From Sphagnum compactum (Eukaryota; Bryophyta; Sphagnopsida; Sphagnales), in assembly GCA_965153455.1 (NCBI GenBank), contig OZ234495.1, forward strand, positions 8,366,875-8,430,874: DNA of 64,000 bases, read 5' to 3'. Shown one piece after another: positions 24,656-37,800 of the stretch (positions are counted from its first letter, which is position 1; each line of letters opens with the position of its first letter). Made by a program: the position numbers and the translations under genes. The notes beneath the pieces are model-generated. The model saw only the letters and a program-made list of their open reading frames with translations, did no database searches and was not told where the DNA came from.

Positions 24656-26470
24656 ATCTGAAATCAACCTCCTTTTTCTATAATCACATAGGTACTTTAT
24701 ATATGAAGAAAAAACAACTTTCAACTCAAAACAATCAACAAAGGGTTTGTAACTATTTACATCAATAAACTTTTTTTGGGTGGTTTCAATGCATGTTATT
24801 TGAACCTTTTTTAGGGATTTGCTCTTTGACCCACATAGATTCTTTCGTTCTCTTTACAAGTGATTGTGTAAACATGATACATCATGTTTACACTTTCTTT
24901 GCATTTTTTGACGGTTTGGGGTTTGTTGATGTAAAAGCAGTTGCAAGAGGTTGAACAAATTTTTCATAATTTTTTGATTGTTTTGTAGCTTCACATTTCA
25001 TGCTTGTCAATATTTTGCTTGTCGATTCATATATCAGGTCCCACTAAAGGCTTGGATCTGTGATGCCATAAATGAAATATAACATGTTCATTTGGAAAGG
25101 CGTAAAAATTCCAGGTACTACTTTTTCAAAAGTTGTTTTGCTTTCCAATTGGTCAAGTTTTCCACATCTCCACTATCAACTTTCAGAACTTCCATAAGAA
25201 TGAAATATTGACTTGCATATAAGAAAAAAAATTACAATATATTAGTGAGATGAGAAAATATGATTGTAATTTCACTTACAATTTCAATGAATGATGTAAA
25301 AAAAAATTCCATAATGAATGAAAAAAAAGAATTTACCATTGACAAGGTCAGCTCCATGTTTGAGCTTGAAATCTTGACATCTAGTTGCCCATTTGTTGAC
25401 AAATTCATTGTAATCCTCAAAGGTTAAAAATTTAGGAGGATTGTTGTAATCCTTGAAACCAACATACTTTTATATGTGGATCAAGTTTCATCTTTGTTTC
25501 TTTTATACACAATTCTTTTTGCAACTTCAAAAATAATATAGAAAAATTTGTGGTAGACATGATGGTAGACCTTGCATGCTTAATCTATACTTGCAATATG
25601 CATTTGAAATTTGATTGATTATTGATTTTTTTGACAAACAAAAGACAAGAACCTTGCATGAATCTAAGTTTACAAGAATAATAGCAACAATACATAGTCA
25701 TTACATGCATATAAGTTTCTATGAATATTTGCAAAAATACAAGTAAATATAAGAACGTAATTGTGGGAATGTGGCTCAAAGTGTTGCTATTTAATAAAAT
25801 AACTTTAATTCTTTGGAAATTGAAATTTGTGAACAATTTAGAGAACCCAAATCGTTTGGAAAAAATCAGATGTCATATGTCAGCAACCATTATTTATTTA
25901 TTGTGTATAATTCAAAATGTACAATATATTACATACAAATGGTTAAAGATGAAGAATTTCTACTTGTGTAAGTTAAACAACTTGTTGTTTAAGCCAAATG
26001 GATTAAAAGCATAACTCCAATTTTTAAAAATATGAAAAGGTTAGAAGAAGTTTTCATTGTTGCAATAGAACTTACTCCAAAATGGGGGCAAAGAAATGTA
26101 ACATGCCTTTGGCAAAGAAATGATGAGGGAAAAATTCTTACTTTTTAAAAATTGTTCCAATGAAGTATTTTGGAATGTTAGACTTACTTTTTAGATCTTG
26201 ATGATGGTACTACAATTCTAACTAAAGAATCTGGAGAATAGTGAACGTTAACATCAAACAATCAAAGAAGATTGAACTTAAACATCAAATAACAACATAA
26301 TAAACATGCGACATTGCAGCAAGGTGCATATATAGGACTTGTTTATATGTACATTGATCTTTGTGGTTTTCAAGTGCTTGTTGTGATTTTCAAAAGAACA
26401 TGCAAGAAAATTATCATCAGTGCATGATTAACATGTACTAAGTGTATAAAATTAAAAATATATTAGGTAT
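24656..26470. other. AT-rich intergenic region
   Basis: No supported gene. Short open frames at 25232-25420 and 25721-26014 are compositionally biased and lack family features. Confidence 0.5.
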
Positions 26471-26474
26471 GAAC

Positions 26475-27150
26475 TTGTGATGTGTATTAAAGAATGGAAG
26501 ATTGTGTAATTGTAGTGGTCAGGAAGTTCATGGCCATGGAGTGGGAATACAAGCATGAAGTTGTGATGTGTTGTACAAAGTTGAAAAGTGTGCAATTGCG
26601 ATGGTTCCAAAATTCTTAATTATAACGACTTGAAGATTTGTTATTTGATTCGAGAAAATATCAATGAGTTATAGAATGCATGCAACTATGCCCATGACAT
26701 GTGGTGTCAAAGAATATAAAGTAGTGATGTGTTGTAGAAAGTTGAAGGGTGTGCAAATGTAGTGGTTTCAAAGTTCTTCATTATAGCAACTTGAAGATTT
26801 GGTGATCAATTTAGGAAAACATCATTGACTTATAAAATGCATGCAATTGTCAACATTCATTGACAAATAGTTTCATCATGCATTGTTATGTAAGCATGAA
26901 CTTGTGATGTGTTGTGTAGAGTTGAAGAATGTGGAACTCTAATTGTTTTCGAGTTTTTTTTATAGTAATTTAAAGATTTGGCAATCAATCTACAAAAGTG
27001 TTATTGACTTATAGATGCATGGGAATATCTACATACATTGATGAGTAGTTTCATCATGTAGTGCCTAGTAAACACAAATTTGTGATGTGTTGTATAGATT
27101 TGAGAAAACATCAGTGACTTGTAAAATGCATGGGACCATTTCCATGATAT
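26475..27150. repeat. Diverged tandem repeat, about 160-180 bp, four copies or more
   Basis: Units start near 26559, 26721, 26903 and 27080 with a truncated one near 26479. Each begins TTGTGATGTGTTGTA(G/C)A and contains an ACTTGAAGATTTGG-like and a TGACTTATAAAATGCATG-like segment. Satellite-like and non-coding. Confidence 0.8.
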
Positions 27151-27489
27151 GTGTTGTTACATTTCTAAACATTTTTGTGTTGGTTTTATGGCATTAGAAA
27201 ATCTACAGAACTTCATGTTCTTGCTTTGCTTATTCTCATTTTTTTTCTAACAGAATTCAAATGTATACATGTTTGTGTTGGGTGTTAGTGACAAAGTTTT
27301 TGTACAAACATGTTTGAAAAATCAGCCAGCCCATGTTTGCACTTTTTCAAAAGAGCTTGGGTGTTAGCGATGAAGTTTTCTTTATACTTGTTTGAAATAT
27401 TGGTGGGCCTATCTATCCACTTTCTTGTGCTGTTGTTTATTGGCTATATAACTCTTTGCTTAGACTTTTGATTAGGACAAGGTCTAAAG

Positions 27490-27840
27490 CAAAGTTGTAG
27501 CTCTCGTCAAGAGCTTTCAAACGGTGTGTCGCACTTTACCTGCACGCACTAAAGTCGGGTCGATTCCCGACTTTTAGTGGTCGGGAGTCTAACTGCCAAT
27601 TTGACTCCCGACCTTTCTTTTAGCCATAACTTGTGCTGCAGATGTCCAAATGGCTCATGCGAGCCCATTTTCGACATCTACACTGCAATAATTTTCTAAT
27701 GATATAAAGAATTCTTCAATGCAAGGTTTTTGGCCCCCTGCAATTGAACTCTGAAAATTTGGGAGTCCCGGAGGACTCCCAAGTCCTCATTTCGGGAGTG
27801 TGAGTTTCATCCTCACACTCTCTCAAAGTAGGGTTGCGAC
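27490..27840. other. GC-richer island with five adjacent hairpins
   Basis: This block is GC-richer than several kb on either side. Inverted repeats: 27499-27515 (6 bp stem), 27547-27579 (about 13 bp, one bulge), 27579-27613 (perfect 11 bp, GGTCGGGAGTC), 27761-27780 (perfect 8 bp, GGGAGTCC with loop CGGA) and 27797-27819 (8 bp, AGTGTGAG). The core CGGGAGT or its complement recurs at least five times. No open frame of note. Perhaps a fragment of a retroelement end or SINE; unassigned. Confidence 0.7.
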
Positions 27841-29589
27841 AGGCAAGGGTTGTAACCTAACAAATAGATAGGTGAAAGTATAATTTCCAAACCATGGAAA
27901 CCTAGCCAAAGGAACTATTCATTTATAGGGGTTAACCACAACATATAGAAAAGGTGAAATGTTACAAAGAGAAGTATTGTGGGCATTGATATTTTTTGTT
28001 AAAGCTAATGTAAAAGTATGCATGATGATTGATAACCAACTCATAGTAATATGAACATAATTGGGAAAGATCTTCTAATTACTCCCAATACTAATCCTTT
28101 TGTTTTAATTGAATAATGAAAGTTTTGGGCATGTTAGAGCTATCCATGGTAATATCACATGCTACAAACCTTTTGAGTTCATGTAATTACCATGTTACAA
28201 ACGCTTTTTGGTACATTAACATGGGAGGCTTTAGGTGTAGAACATGATAAGATGAACTAAAATAAATTCAAGGTAAAGGGTACACAAATCATGAAACAGG
28301 GTCCTACCACATCTGTACACATGATATTATCGCTTTTGTAGATAGTTTTGTGACTCCTTTTAAATCACCTAGTATCCCAAGAAATTTTGTTAAATTACAA
28401 GGTTACATTGCAAAATTTTCACTTGTTTCAAACATGGCGATTCCAATCTTCCTTGACATTTTAGCAAAAGCCTTCTACCTACCATACATGTCAAAAAACC
28501 TAGACCATAAATCCTTATATGCGTAAGGCTTTGCCATAGGGCTAATTATATATGATGTATTTTTTTATGCATGTTTGTGTGTATTAGCCTAGATTTCTTT
28601 TGTTTCTATTCTACATAGCATCTCATGTAATTAGTACCTAATCCTCATAATGACCTTAAGAAGGATGTCGTGAATGCAAATTTCATTTTTGTTCCTTTTG
28701 TTCAGTCTTCCTATGGGTTGCGATGAGTTTCTTAATTCTTGTGGTGGGAAATTAGTGTATTGAGTGGTTTACAAATCACCCTTAACAAAATGCATCAAAT
28801 TGGGTGCACCCAAATGTAGATGTTCTAAGAAGAATGCACAAAAATTGCACAATCATGTAAGACCAAACCCGTGTGCCTAGTTTGTAAACAATAATTACAC
28901 ATCCAAGAATATGTAAAGGTAAAAACACGGTCAAGGGAACCACCCAAGTGAGTGGACATTCCTTAAAACTACATTTTTATAAGTTTGAAAGATCACAAGT
29001 GAAACATAATAATTTGGATTGTCATAAAATTTTTCCATTAATTGCAAAGTTTACATGGTCAAAGCTTGACACAAATAAAAAATGTTTTTGCATGTTCAAA
29101 ACACTCAAACATTGAGAATGGATAGTCCTTGTTTTTTTCAAATGTCATTTTTTTCTCCCAACATTATGAAAAAAAGGGATGTTTTGCAACTAGCCTTGTA
29201 ACTCAATTTTTGAGTTGAACATGACATTTGTAATTCATTGTATTTATACGTCATGAGTGCTAATAGACAAGTTGCATGAGTTGCAACTCATCGTATGTAT
29301 GGTGCAATTCATTGCAAGTCTAACAAAATAATTCATTTTCAACTACTAATGCAACTCCATTATAACTACACCCATGATGTCATGTTGACATCATTAATTG
29401 TCATCCATTTACTAAAATTTAACATGTGGCACTATGAAGATTTTTGGACATAATTTTTTTTTTCCAAAATATTGATCTCCATCGTCCATTATGATTTTTT
29501 AATTAAGGTTCGATATTGTAACACGTGGCACAATAAAAAAAATTGCCACACGGCATATTAATTGTATTTTGGAATAAAAATAAATTAAA

Positions 29590-30310
29590 TTTTAATAGCT
29601 AGGTAAGTGGTATATAATTATAAATTGGTAGGTTGGTAGGTCTTAATATCTACATACCTATGTCTTTACTTAGGACCTACCTACTTACCTACATAGGTAG
29701 ATAGAAAAATAGGACTTACTAAGTTGATGGCTATTGTTTAGTTCACTTAATCTTGTGCTTTTCTACCTAATTACTTACCGAGGTCTACCTTATTTTAGCC
29801 TAGGTTTAATAAATAGCTTAATTTAAATCTAACTTAGTTAGGTCTACCCAACTAACTTAATCAAGTTTAGTTTAATTAGAGTTTAAATAGTCATAGTTAG
29901 GCTAGATTGAGTTAATTTATTTTTAACATAAAGAGGCCTATGTTAACCTAAGTTAAGTTGGTAGGTAGTTGTGGGAAGGTTGACATATGTCAATGTAGGG
30001 TGGCCTAATTTAATTTGAAGCTAAAAGAATTAATCTTTATAATTTTATGTATAATAAATTTAATATATAAAAAATGTGATAGTGTAATGGATGAGGACTT
30101 GAACCCCAAAGTGGAGGTGGGGGTTCAAGTCTTTGTTCTTAAAAATTATGACATTTAAGCCACTTAACTTAGGTTAGGTAGCTTAGTTTTGGCTACCTAA
30201 GCCATGAGGTTGAGATTTGTTTTTAACCTAAGTCACCTAACTTAGGTTAGGTTGAATTTTGGTTAAACTAGCTATTTAGGCTACCCAAACAAGGTTAGGT
30301 TGACTTTTGT
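29590..30310. repeat. Cryptically simple TTAGGT/ACCTAA zone
   Basis: Short motifs such as TAGGTAGG, CTTAGGTTAGGT, ACCTAACTT and CTACCTA recur irregularly on both strands over about 700 bp. It resembles slippage-generated sequence rather than true telomere repeats. Confidence 0.65.
30076..30140 (+). other. tRNA-like patch (possible SINE head or pseudo-tRNA)
   Basis: TAGTGTAATGG resembles a pol III box A, and GGGTTCAAGTC about 42 bases later resembles box B. GACTTGAACCCC and GGGGGTTCAAGTC also form a 12-bp inverted repeat. The arms needed for a functional tRNA cloverleaf are not convincing. Confidence 0.3.
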
Positions 30311-31602
30311 TCATGTGTAATGACTCATAATTGAACATGTGTTTATAGATTTTTGACACATGGGTGAGAACATAGTCAAAGGAGCCACCCAAGTGAATGG
30401 ACATTCCTTAAAATTGCATTTTTATATGTTTGAAATATCATAAGTGAAGCATAATATTTTGGATTATCACAATGTTTTTTGAAATATTTTCCATTAATTG
30501 CAAACTTTACTTGCTCAAAGCTTGACACAAATCAAAAATGTTTTTGCATGTCCAAAGCACTCAAACCTCGAGAATGGACAATCCTTGTTTTTTTTCAAAC
30601 GTTTTTTTTTTCTACCAAATGTACACCATTTCTTTCGAAAATTGGAAAGGATTTTAACATTGATGATTATAAGGGCAAAAGGATTTGAATTGATGATAAT
30701 TGCTTTTGAAATCGATTTGAACACATTTGGTTCAAAAATGTTTTTGACCTTGAAAATTATGGATTTAAAAAATGTGCTTTTAACAAAAGTTATTCATGTT
30801 TATGTGATAGAGGGCATGAATGCATAATATATTTGGTATAAAATCAAATTGTAAACAAAATGTATTTATATTTAAAATGAAATGTTAAAGGGGGTACTTG
30901 AAATACAAAATTTTAAATTATAAACTAACACAAAAATGACACGTGTCATGTGTAGTCTTTGGAAAAGGACTTTTACCTTAGCACCCCTAGCTCTTTTAAC
31001 CATGTTGTCACTCACATGTCATTTATCAAAACGTCTCTTATATTTTTCAATTAAATAAAACAATTAGGTTGACATGACATTCATTTTACACGTTAGACCA
31101 AAATCAATGATGACATGGAATTTTAACATTATAAAAGAAAAATCCAAGTTGATTAGACAATTGGGTTTTGCAACTATATGTCCTTTGCGACTAAATGGGT
31201 GAACGACATGGGTTTAACAATTCTATAATCATTAGTTACAAATGTCTTTTCTAATTAATACATAGTTGTAAAAGTAGGTTGCAAAACCCAAAATGTGTTT
31301 TTGTGCTCACCAATATTACTATTAATAGTGGTAGTTGTATGTTAATTAGTCAACTAAGTTTCCTTGGTCATTTGATCTACAAATTTGGGTTCTCCTTGTG
31401 ACACATCCATTATGGACACATCATCTAATGTATTTGCATGTCACCTTTTGGGTGATGGTTCCACATTTGACTTTGGCACCCATTGTCCCATAATTTTTGG
31501 GGCACCTTTTCTATGATTTGTATTGTAGCGAGGCCTTGGTAATAACTTTTTAGGAGTTATGAACTTACACACTTAGACATGAACATGCTTGTCATTAATT
31601 GG

Positions 31603-32248
31603 AGGGCAAACCCATTTTCGGGTGGTACCACTAAGAACGTCACACCTTGATTTTCCTGGACCCACCAAACTTTGAAAAATCATAAAAAACATTTAACTGA
31701 ACATTTTCATAATTTTTTTGAAATACATTTATTAAGTTCCATAGATTTTGAAATCTTAATAATATTAAGAATATTGTGTATTTTGATGTTCCTGATCATT
31801 ACATTTAAAAACAAATTCAAGAACGTAACATTTGTTTTTTTCATTGAACTTTTTGGTTAGGAACAAAAATTTGGAACATGATTTATGAATTTTTAATGAA
31901 TTTTTTCCTAAGATAATTTGGAAATCATTTTATTTTTAGGTTGTTATTTGGTAATTAACTGATTAAATAAGATTTAATTATCAATTTCCAAAATTGAAAC
32001 TATCAATTTTTTAAGGGGCAATTTTAATAAGGAATATAAATTTTTAAAATTTTCCAAAATTTTGAATTCCCAAATAAAATTCAAACCATATATTATATCA
32101 TGTAATTGATAAACATGAAAGTATAGTAATTTATAATTGGGAAAACATTTAACGAAAAGGGCCCAAAAAATGATTTGGTTATTTTTGGTTCCTTAACCAT
32201 TCCTTGAGGTGGTTCTTAGCAGTACCACCCAAAGATGGGTTCACCCTA
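31603..32248. mobile_element. Non-autonomous DNA transposon with about 40-bp terminal inverted repeats
   Basis: The left end (AGGGCAAACCCATTTTCGGG, then TGGTACCACTAAGAAC) and the reverse complement of the right end (AGGGTGAACCCATCTTTGGG, then TGGTACTGCTAAGAAC) match over about 38 of 45 bases. The element is about 645 bp long and AT-rich inside, with no transposase. The termini resemble the (C/T)AGGG start of hAT elements. I cannot find a clear 8-bp target duplication, so it is probably old. Confidence 0.65.
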
Positions 32249-33890
32249 GAGTTTTTTCCAATGTTATTTTTACATCAGCATCAACTTGGGTTGATAACTT
32301 CAATTGAATTGAAAAGACATCATTCTTCTCAATTTGCTGCTTCAACACCTCCAATAGTTAAGCAATAGCCAAATTGGGAAGCATTGGAATACAAATGGGT
32401 TTATTTGTTCTTGGGTCAATGGGAGCATCTAGGCATCCTTGAGACCTATGGTCTGAAAGTCATAGCTTATTTGACCATTCTCCTTCATAGTATACACATT
32501 GGAAATCAAGATGATCCTCATCCCCATTTAATGGTGTCATCCATGATGAAAATATCTCCAATAAAAACTCATTATAAAGTTCAGGAATGACCCATTTCTC
32601 TATAAATTGAGTAGGTGCTAACTTCACATAATACCTCAACAACCTTTCAAACCCATCTCGTTGGCCTCTTATTTCTTTCTTTTTTGCGATCATATTAAAC
32701 AAAATTTCCAAAACACTAAACTCTTCAATTGTCACTCTTCCAACTACCATAAAACTTTGTGCTACTTCCTATTGTAATGTAGACCCACCACCATGTTAGA
32801 AAGAATTGTTTGATAACTAGTTGTGCTCATAGTTATGCAAATAGATAATATATATTTAACAATGCCTATGCATAATATCTAGAATAGAAAAACTTTGAAA
32901 TCCTATATTTATTATTTATTACTTGGAGGCTTTCAAACTTCTACATGGCTTTTAACCTTTGCGGTGAATTCTCAAGTTCGAACATGAAATTTAGGGTTTG
33001 GCACCCACATCATCATGACTATGCATTTGTTGCATACCCAAGGCTGTTACAATATCAATTCCCAAGTTATAGCTCACCCTATGTTACATTGCAACGTGCA
33101 TTAAAATTGAAGAAGGAGAAGTACTAAGTTGGAAACACTGAGATTGATAAATTTTGCATAAATTTGAATGTGTACATTTGGATCATTATATTTTGCGCAG
33201 TGCCCTTCAAAGATTGCAACCTTGGTTGGCAACATTGAAAAACAACTTAAAAGTGTGAAGACAATTTTTGTCAAGCACTTACAACAAAATACATCATGAA
33301 CATCATTGTCTTCTTTCAAACACCTCCAAGAAAGCCCAAAAGCTTAAACAAATTTGAAATGAAAAGCTAATTGAAGTAATTAGTTGTAACATAGCCACTG
33401 AACTTCTACCAAATATATCTCATGGTCATGACCTAAACATTTTTGGGAATGCATACGTGGTAAAAGCTCAAACAATGTTTAAACTTTCATGCCCAAATTG
33501 TGTTTCAAGAGAAGAACAAACCAAATGAATAGCACTTTAAAATCAAGGTGCTACAACAAACTTGAATTCACTAGAAACATGAAAATTCATTCGAAGGATC
33601 AAACCAAGAAGATGGAAGAAGAAAGGAAGAAAACGTTGAAACATGGGCTACCAAAAAGCGAAACACTGGAAAAACCCTAATGTGAGGATGATTGGCCGTT
33701 GACATGCATGGGGCACAACATTCCATTCCATTCAATGAGGATGGGGATGGCATGGTAGGTTACAAATTCGGTGTAACATGAGTATGTTCTGTAGAGGAAC
33801 ATGTTAGGATCAAGTTTTGCAAAGAAAACCGTTCGAACATTGAAAAGGAAGGGTAAAGAGAATGGGGCCGGGGCAAAACACGTTAGGGAG
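32249..33890. other. Intergenic region, possible degraded coding remnant on the minus strand
   Basis: A 96-codon minus frame at 32460-32750 has protein-like composition (for example RDGFERLLRYYVKLAPTQF) but no family I recognise and no partner exons. The rest is AT-rich. I see no other feature. Confidence 0.3.
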
Positions 33891-34865
33891 TACTTTTGTA
33901 CCTAGTGCATTTACAATCTTAGGCCTCTTTAATATTTTCCCTATTCTACATTTCCATCTTAAGTTAATGGTAGGTCTTCTCCAAACTCAAGTTTTTCAAA
34001 GTCAATCTTTTCCAACTATCTCCATTTTCATTCATTGTTCAATTTTCTCTACTTTCCCACATCTGCCTTTGCTATCTCATCATCCCTTGCTTGATTTTGG
34101 TTGAAGTTTCTACCAAAGATTTTGAAATGTGTGTAAACTTTGAATCCAATGGCTGGTGTTATAATGGCATGCATGGAAGAGAAGATTAGGTCACATTTCT
34201 AACTAAAGTAGAGGTAAAATCAGTGTAGAAAGGGCTTTGACTCTGAGGAGCTAAATGGTGCCAGTGAGGGACCCAGGAAACCAAAAACTGGTCACATTGT
34301 CCATTTAAGGTTTGAGGTTTTGGGATCCCCTCGAATACTAACTACTGTTAAGTGAACTTGAAATTGTATTGATTCTGGATTGCCCAAAGCCAAAGATTAG
34401 AGATTCTTCAGTCCAAATGTTTCTATGATCACAACTCATTTCTCATTTCTCTGCCATGGAAGAACTAGCAATTTGTACAGTTTGACATATTTTCATACTG
34501 GATCATTCGTGTTAAAACTCTATAGAGGCATGTGAAGTCAATGAACCGCTTGTCTTCTTTCAGCTCATCAGTTTTCAGTACATGATCTAAAAGAGTAGGA
34601 GTTCAAGTTCTCCTGCAAGTTGATGACAACCCCACTAGATGTCAGGTGAATTCTTGTCACTGAGTACTAGATGATGTCCTTTGTAACTTGGACATGGATG
34701 TGCATGTCTGGTTTACAGAAACGCATGCAATAAGCTTCCAACAGCAACATCAGACTAATTGCAACAACTATGGCTAAAGTGTTTGTTGAGACCAAAATTC
34801 CTGAACCAAATACAGCTTTCAAACAATGCTGAAATAATCTGAAATCCAAGGTACATCAGCATGAC
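33891..34865 (-). other. EXO70 3' UTR and flank
   Basis: Transcript-like base composition continues downstream of the EXO70 stop codon. Frames in this interval are short and featureless. Confidence 0.4.
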
Positions 34866-37800
34866 CTATCTTGCAGTTGGGGCTCGTCGACTAGGAGGGC
34901 CACTATGATTCCCACTGTTACCCTTATGGGGTAGATCTATCCTACTGCCCATTAGTAAGGCTTTTAACATCTTTTCTACTTCTTCTGGCAGGTACTTCAG
35001 GTAACTCTTTGGACCAGCTCCTTGAGGGTCTAGTACATGTCCATAGAATTCTATAAAGGTTCTGTAAGCTGGAACTACAGCATCCAGTACTGCGAGTTTT
35101 GTTCCTTCTCTTAAATCATCTTCTGCTACAATCCAATGTGCTTGCCTTGCACACGATTCCTCTAATGCAGCAGTGAAGCGAAAGAGTCGTTGTCGCACTA
35201 GCTCACGAGCTGATCCTCTTCCACCAGCTGGCCCCATCATCCCCTCTTGATTCAGATGATGCAGCACATGGCCCCATACCTCATGCTCATAATCCAAGGC
35301 ATGCTGCTGTACCTGAGAAATATTTCACACCAGAGGCCGGAATCAGCCTAATCTTAGAAGTAATTAGTCTTACAATGTTCATAAGCCTCTAGCATGAGCT
35401 GTCAAATACCATTGCATAACAAAGCTTATAAACACTGACAATGTATAATTTTGCTGCATAGCTGCTCACATATTGAGCATTTTGATGACTTATTATGTGG
35501 CCACTAAAGAGCTTTTTTCTTTTGAAACCTGAATGATTAGACTCCTTGCATAATTAACTGAGCAAAACTTGTTCCACTTTCGCAAGGGATTTATAAAGAA
35601 AATTGGAGGAAAACCCTTGTCTTTAGCATGAAAGAAATGATGAAACTGAAACCTTATGCCACATATGACCATTTTAAAACCAGCTATAAAACTTACTTGA
35701 AGTATGAAATCTGTAAACGACCCAAGAATTTTGATTACCTTTTGTCGTTGTTCAGTGAGCCACGTCTCCCCTAACAATGGGCCAAGCTCACACCTTCTAG
35801 CACGTGTGCGCATGTACCACAGGTTATTCATCATAAAGATGTGTCTCAGAGCAGGGTCAGAAAACTCTTTAGACCGCCTCTCCACTTGCAGCTCCAATGC
35901 TTGCATGAAGAGAAGAACACCATAGGCTAGGCCTTGTTCTTCAGATTGTTCCTGGCCCCGCCAGTTTTGATCAATCTTCAACACTTTATCCATGATGGGG
36001 CTGTAGAATTCACTCACTAAATACTTGAGATAGTTCACCACATAGCTGCTGAGTCGTGTGACACTCCCATCTTGCACCAATGCACCTTCATTCTGTTCGG
36101 CCACCCACTGCTTGAATTCCCAAAATGTTTGACAAGCTCCAGAAACCACCTGAAAGAACCATTACAATTTCACATCTTAGGAAACACTCCATTGGAACTA
36201 GGCATGTTGTCAGCACCTTGATCAAGAGAAAAACAAGGCTGCCCCCAGAACATACCACTTCCACCTCTGAAGAAACAGTGTATGTATATGTGACTTGAGG
36301 GATGCACATTCCGTGTGACCTACCTATGATGATATTTGCAGGTTTGTCCACATAACACAAGTTGAATCAAGGTGGTTCAGTTACATACCAATTTTTGCAA
36401 TTCACGGGTTCGGGCCCGAAGCTCAAGACCACTGTCCCCTTCAAACACAGTGTTAACAGTTGGTACACATTGGTCCAAGGTCTCAAACATGTCTAGCAGC
36501 TTGAACAACTTCTCAGGAGCTCTGTGACTGCGTGCAATTCCCTCCCCAAATTGCAAGAACTGAACCATTCCAGTGCTTGCCACTTTGACAAAACACTCTG
36601 TCCACAAGTCCTGGTCCAGATGACCCAATACTTGCCTTGCAAGTTGCCTTTCACTAGCATACAACACCTTCACGGCAACTTCAATGTGTTGACACCACAG
36701 TCCTATAATGATCTGAAGGTCATCCCAATCTATTCTGTCAATTGCTTCAGGACTCGAGTTTTTTAAGTAGTTGAGTTTCAAACCCTGCCACAGTCCACGG
36801 ATGGAAACTCTCAGTAACAGAAGCTTTGTTCATGTGTGGTGGGATAGAAATCTGTACTCCTCCAATACCATTGAAATTTTCTCTCTTGACAAGAAAATCA
36901 TGGATCTGGTACAAGAACATGCAATGATATCTTGCCTGCAAACTGACAAAAGCTCGATTGCTGCGAATTTCACCAAAAGCCCCCAAGCAGCCTTCACAGC
37001 CACCAGTGTGTTGCAGAGTTCCTATGATGGCATGCAACCTCTCCAGGACCCATGCAGGTAGCAGAATTACATCCTGCACCTTTTCATCACTCAAAGCTGA
37101 AGCGCCTGGTGATGTTCTACCCCCGTCTGTGGTTTTCTCCACATGGTCTGGAAGTGTCAGTGGTAGAGTATGCTCAACCATGAGAAACTTAAACTCAGTA
37201 ACCAGCTTCTCCTGCACTAGTCCTTGCAACCCACCATCCAGTCCCCTTGCTGCCTCATCTGCAATTTTAAGCCCATCAATGTGTTTTTGAGAATGGTACA
37301 AAGTCAAAGCCAATGAATGAATGACAACAATATGAATAAGCTGCAAATAAGAGATGTAATGTATAAGAAGATTGCTGACCTGATTGATGGTGTATAAGTG
37401 TCATCAATGATTGATTGACCTTCATGACATGGTACTTATCAACACTTTTGTCTTGGAGTAAAACCTCCATTGCTTCTTTTAGCAATTTAATTGCAACTCC
37501 AGAATTGAGCTTAAGGTAGTCAAGCAAGTCTGCCAGCTTCACTACTGTGGAAAGATAAACCTCAAGATCCTCCTTTGGCTCTCTTATCAGTGTCTTCTCC
37601 AACAAATGGGCCTCATCAAACTTCTTGATCAAGTTCTTGGCTGGTCCCAGTGACTCTTCAATCCACTCTGACACACTCTTCACAGATTCTGCTTGCACCA
37701 GCAAAGGTGTCATTGCTTTCTTCAGGTGTGGCAACCGCTCACCAATGGTCTGGAGCTGGAGCTCTGACTTGTCCAGGAGTGATCCAAGCTCCCGTGTCTT

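Larger units (their letters stand above)
28930..30600. repeat. Direct repeat pair, about 220 bp, 1.45 kb apart
   Basis: Positions 28930-29150 and 30375-30600 share CACCCAAGTGA(G/A)TGGACATTCC, AAAGCTTGACACAAAT and GAGAATGGA(T/C)A(G/A)TCCTTGTTTTTTTC. About 85% identity by eye. The interval contains the TTAGG-rich zone and a tRNA-like patch but no coding remnant. Confidence 0.8.

Noticed and set aside
36747-36935. Read-through end of EXO70 exon 2 as a separate C-terminus or a frameshifted pseudogene
   Set aside because: A GC-AG intron restores the frame and the family alignment exactly, so no frameshift is needed.
37341-37419. Alternative first EXO70 intron with donor at 37419 and acceptor at 37341
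   Set aside because: It would insert about 27 unrelated residues. The donor at 37379 and acceptor at 37259 give a gap-free match to the family around LDGGL.
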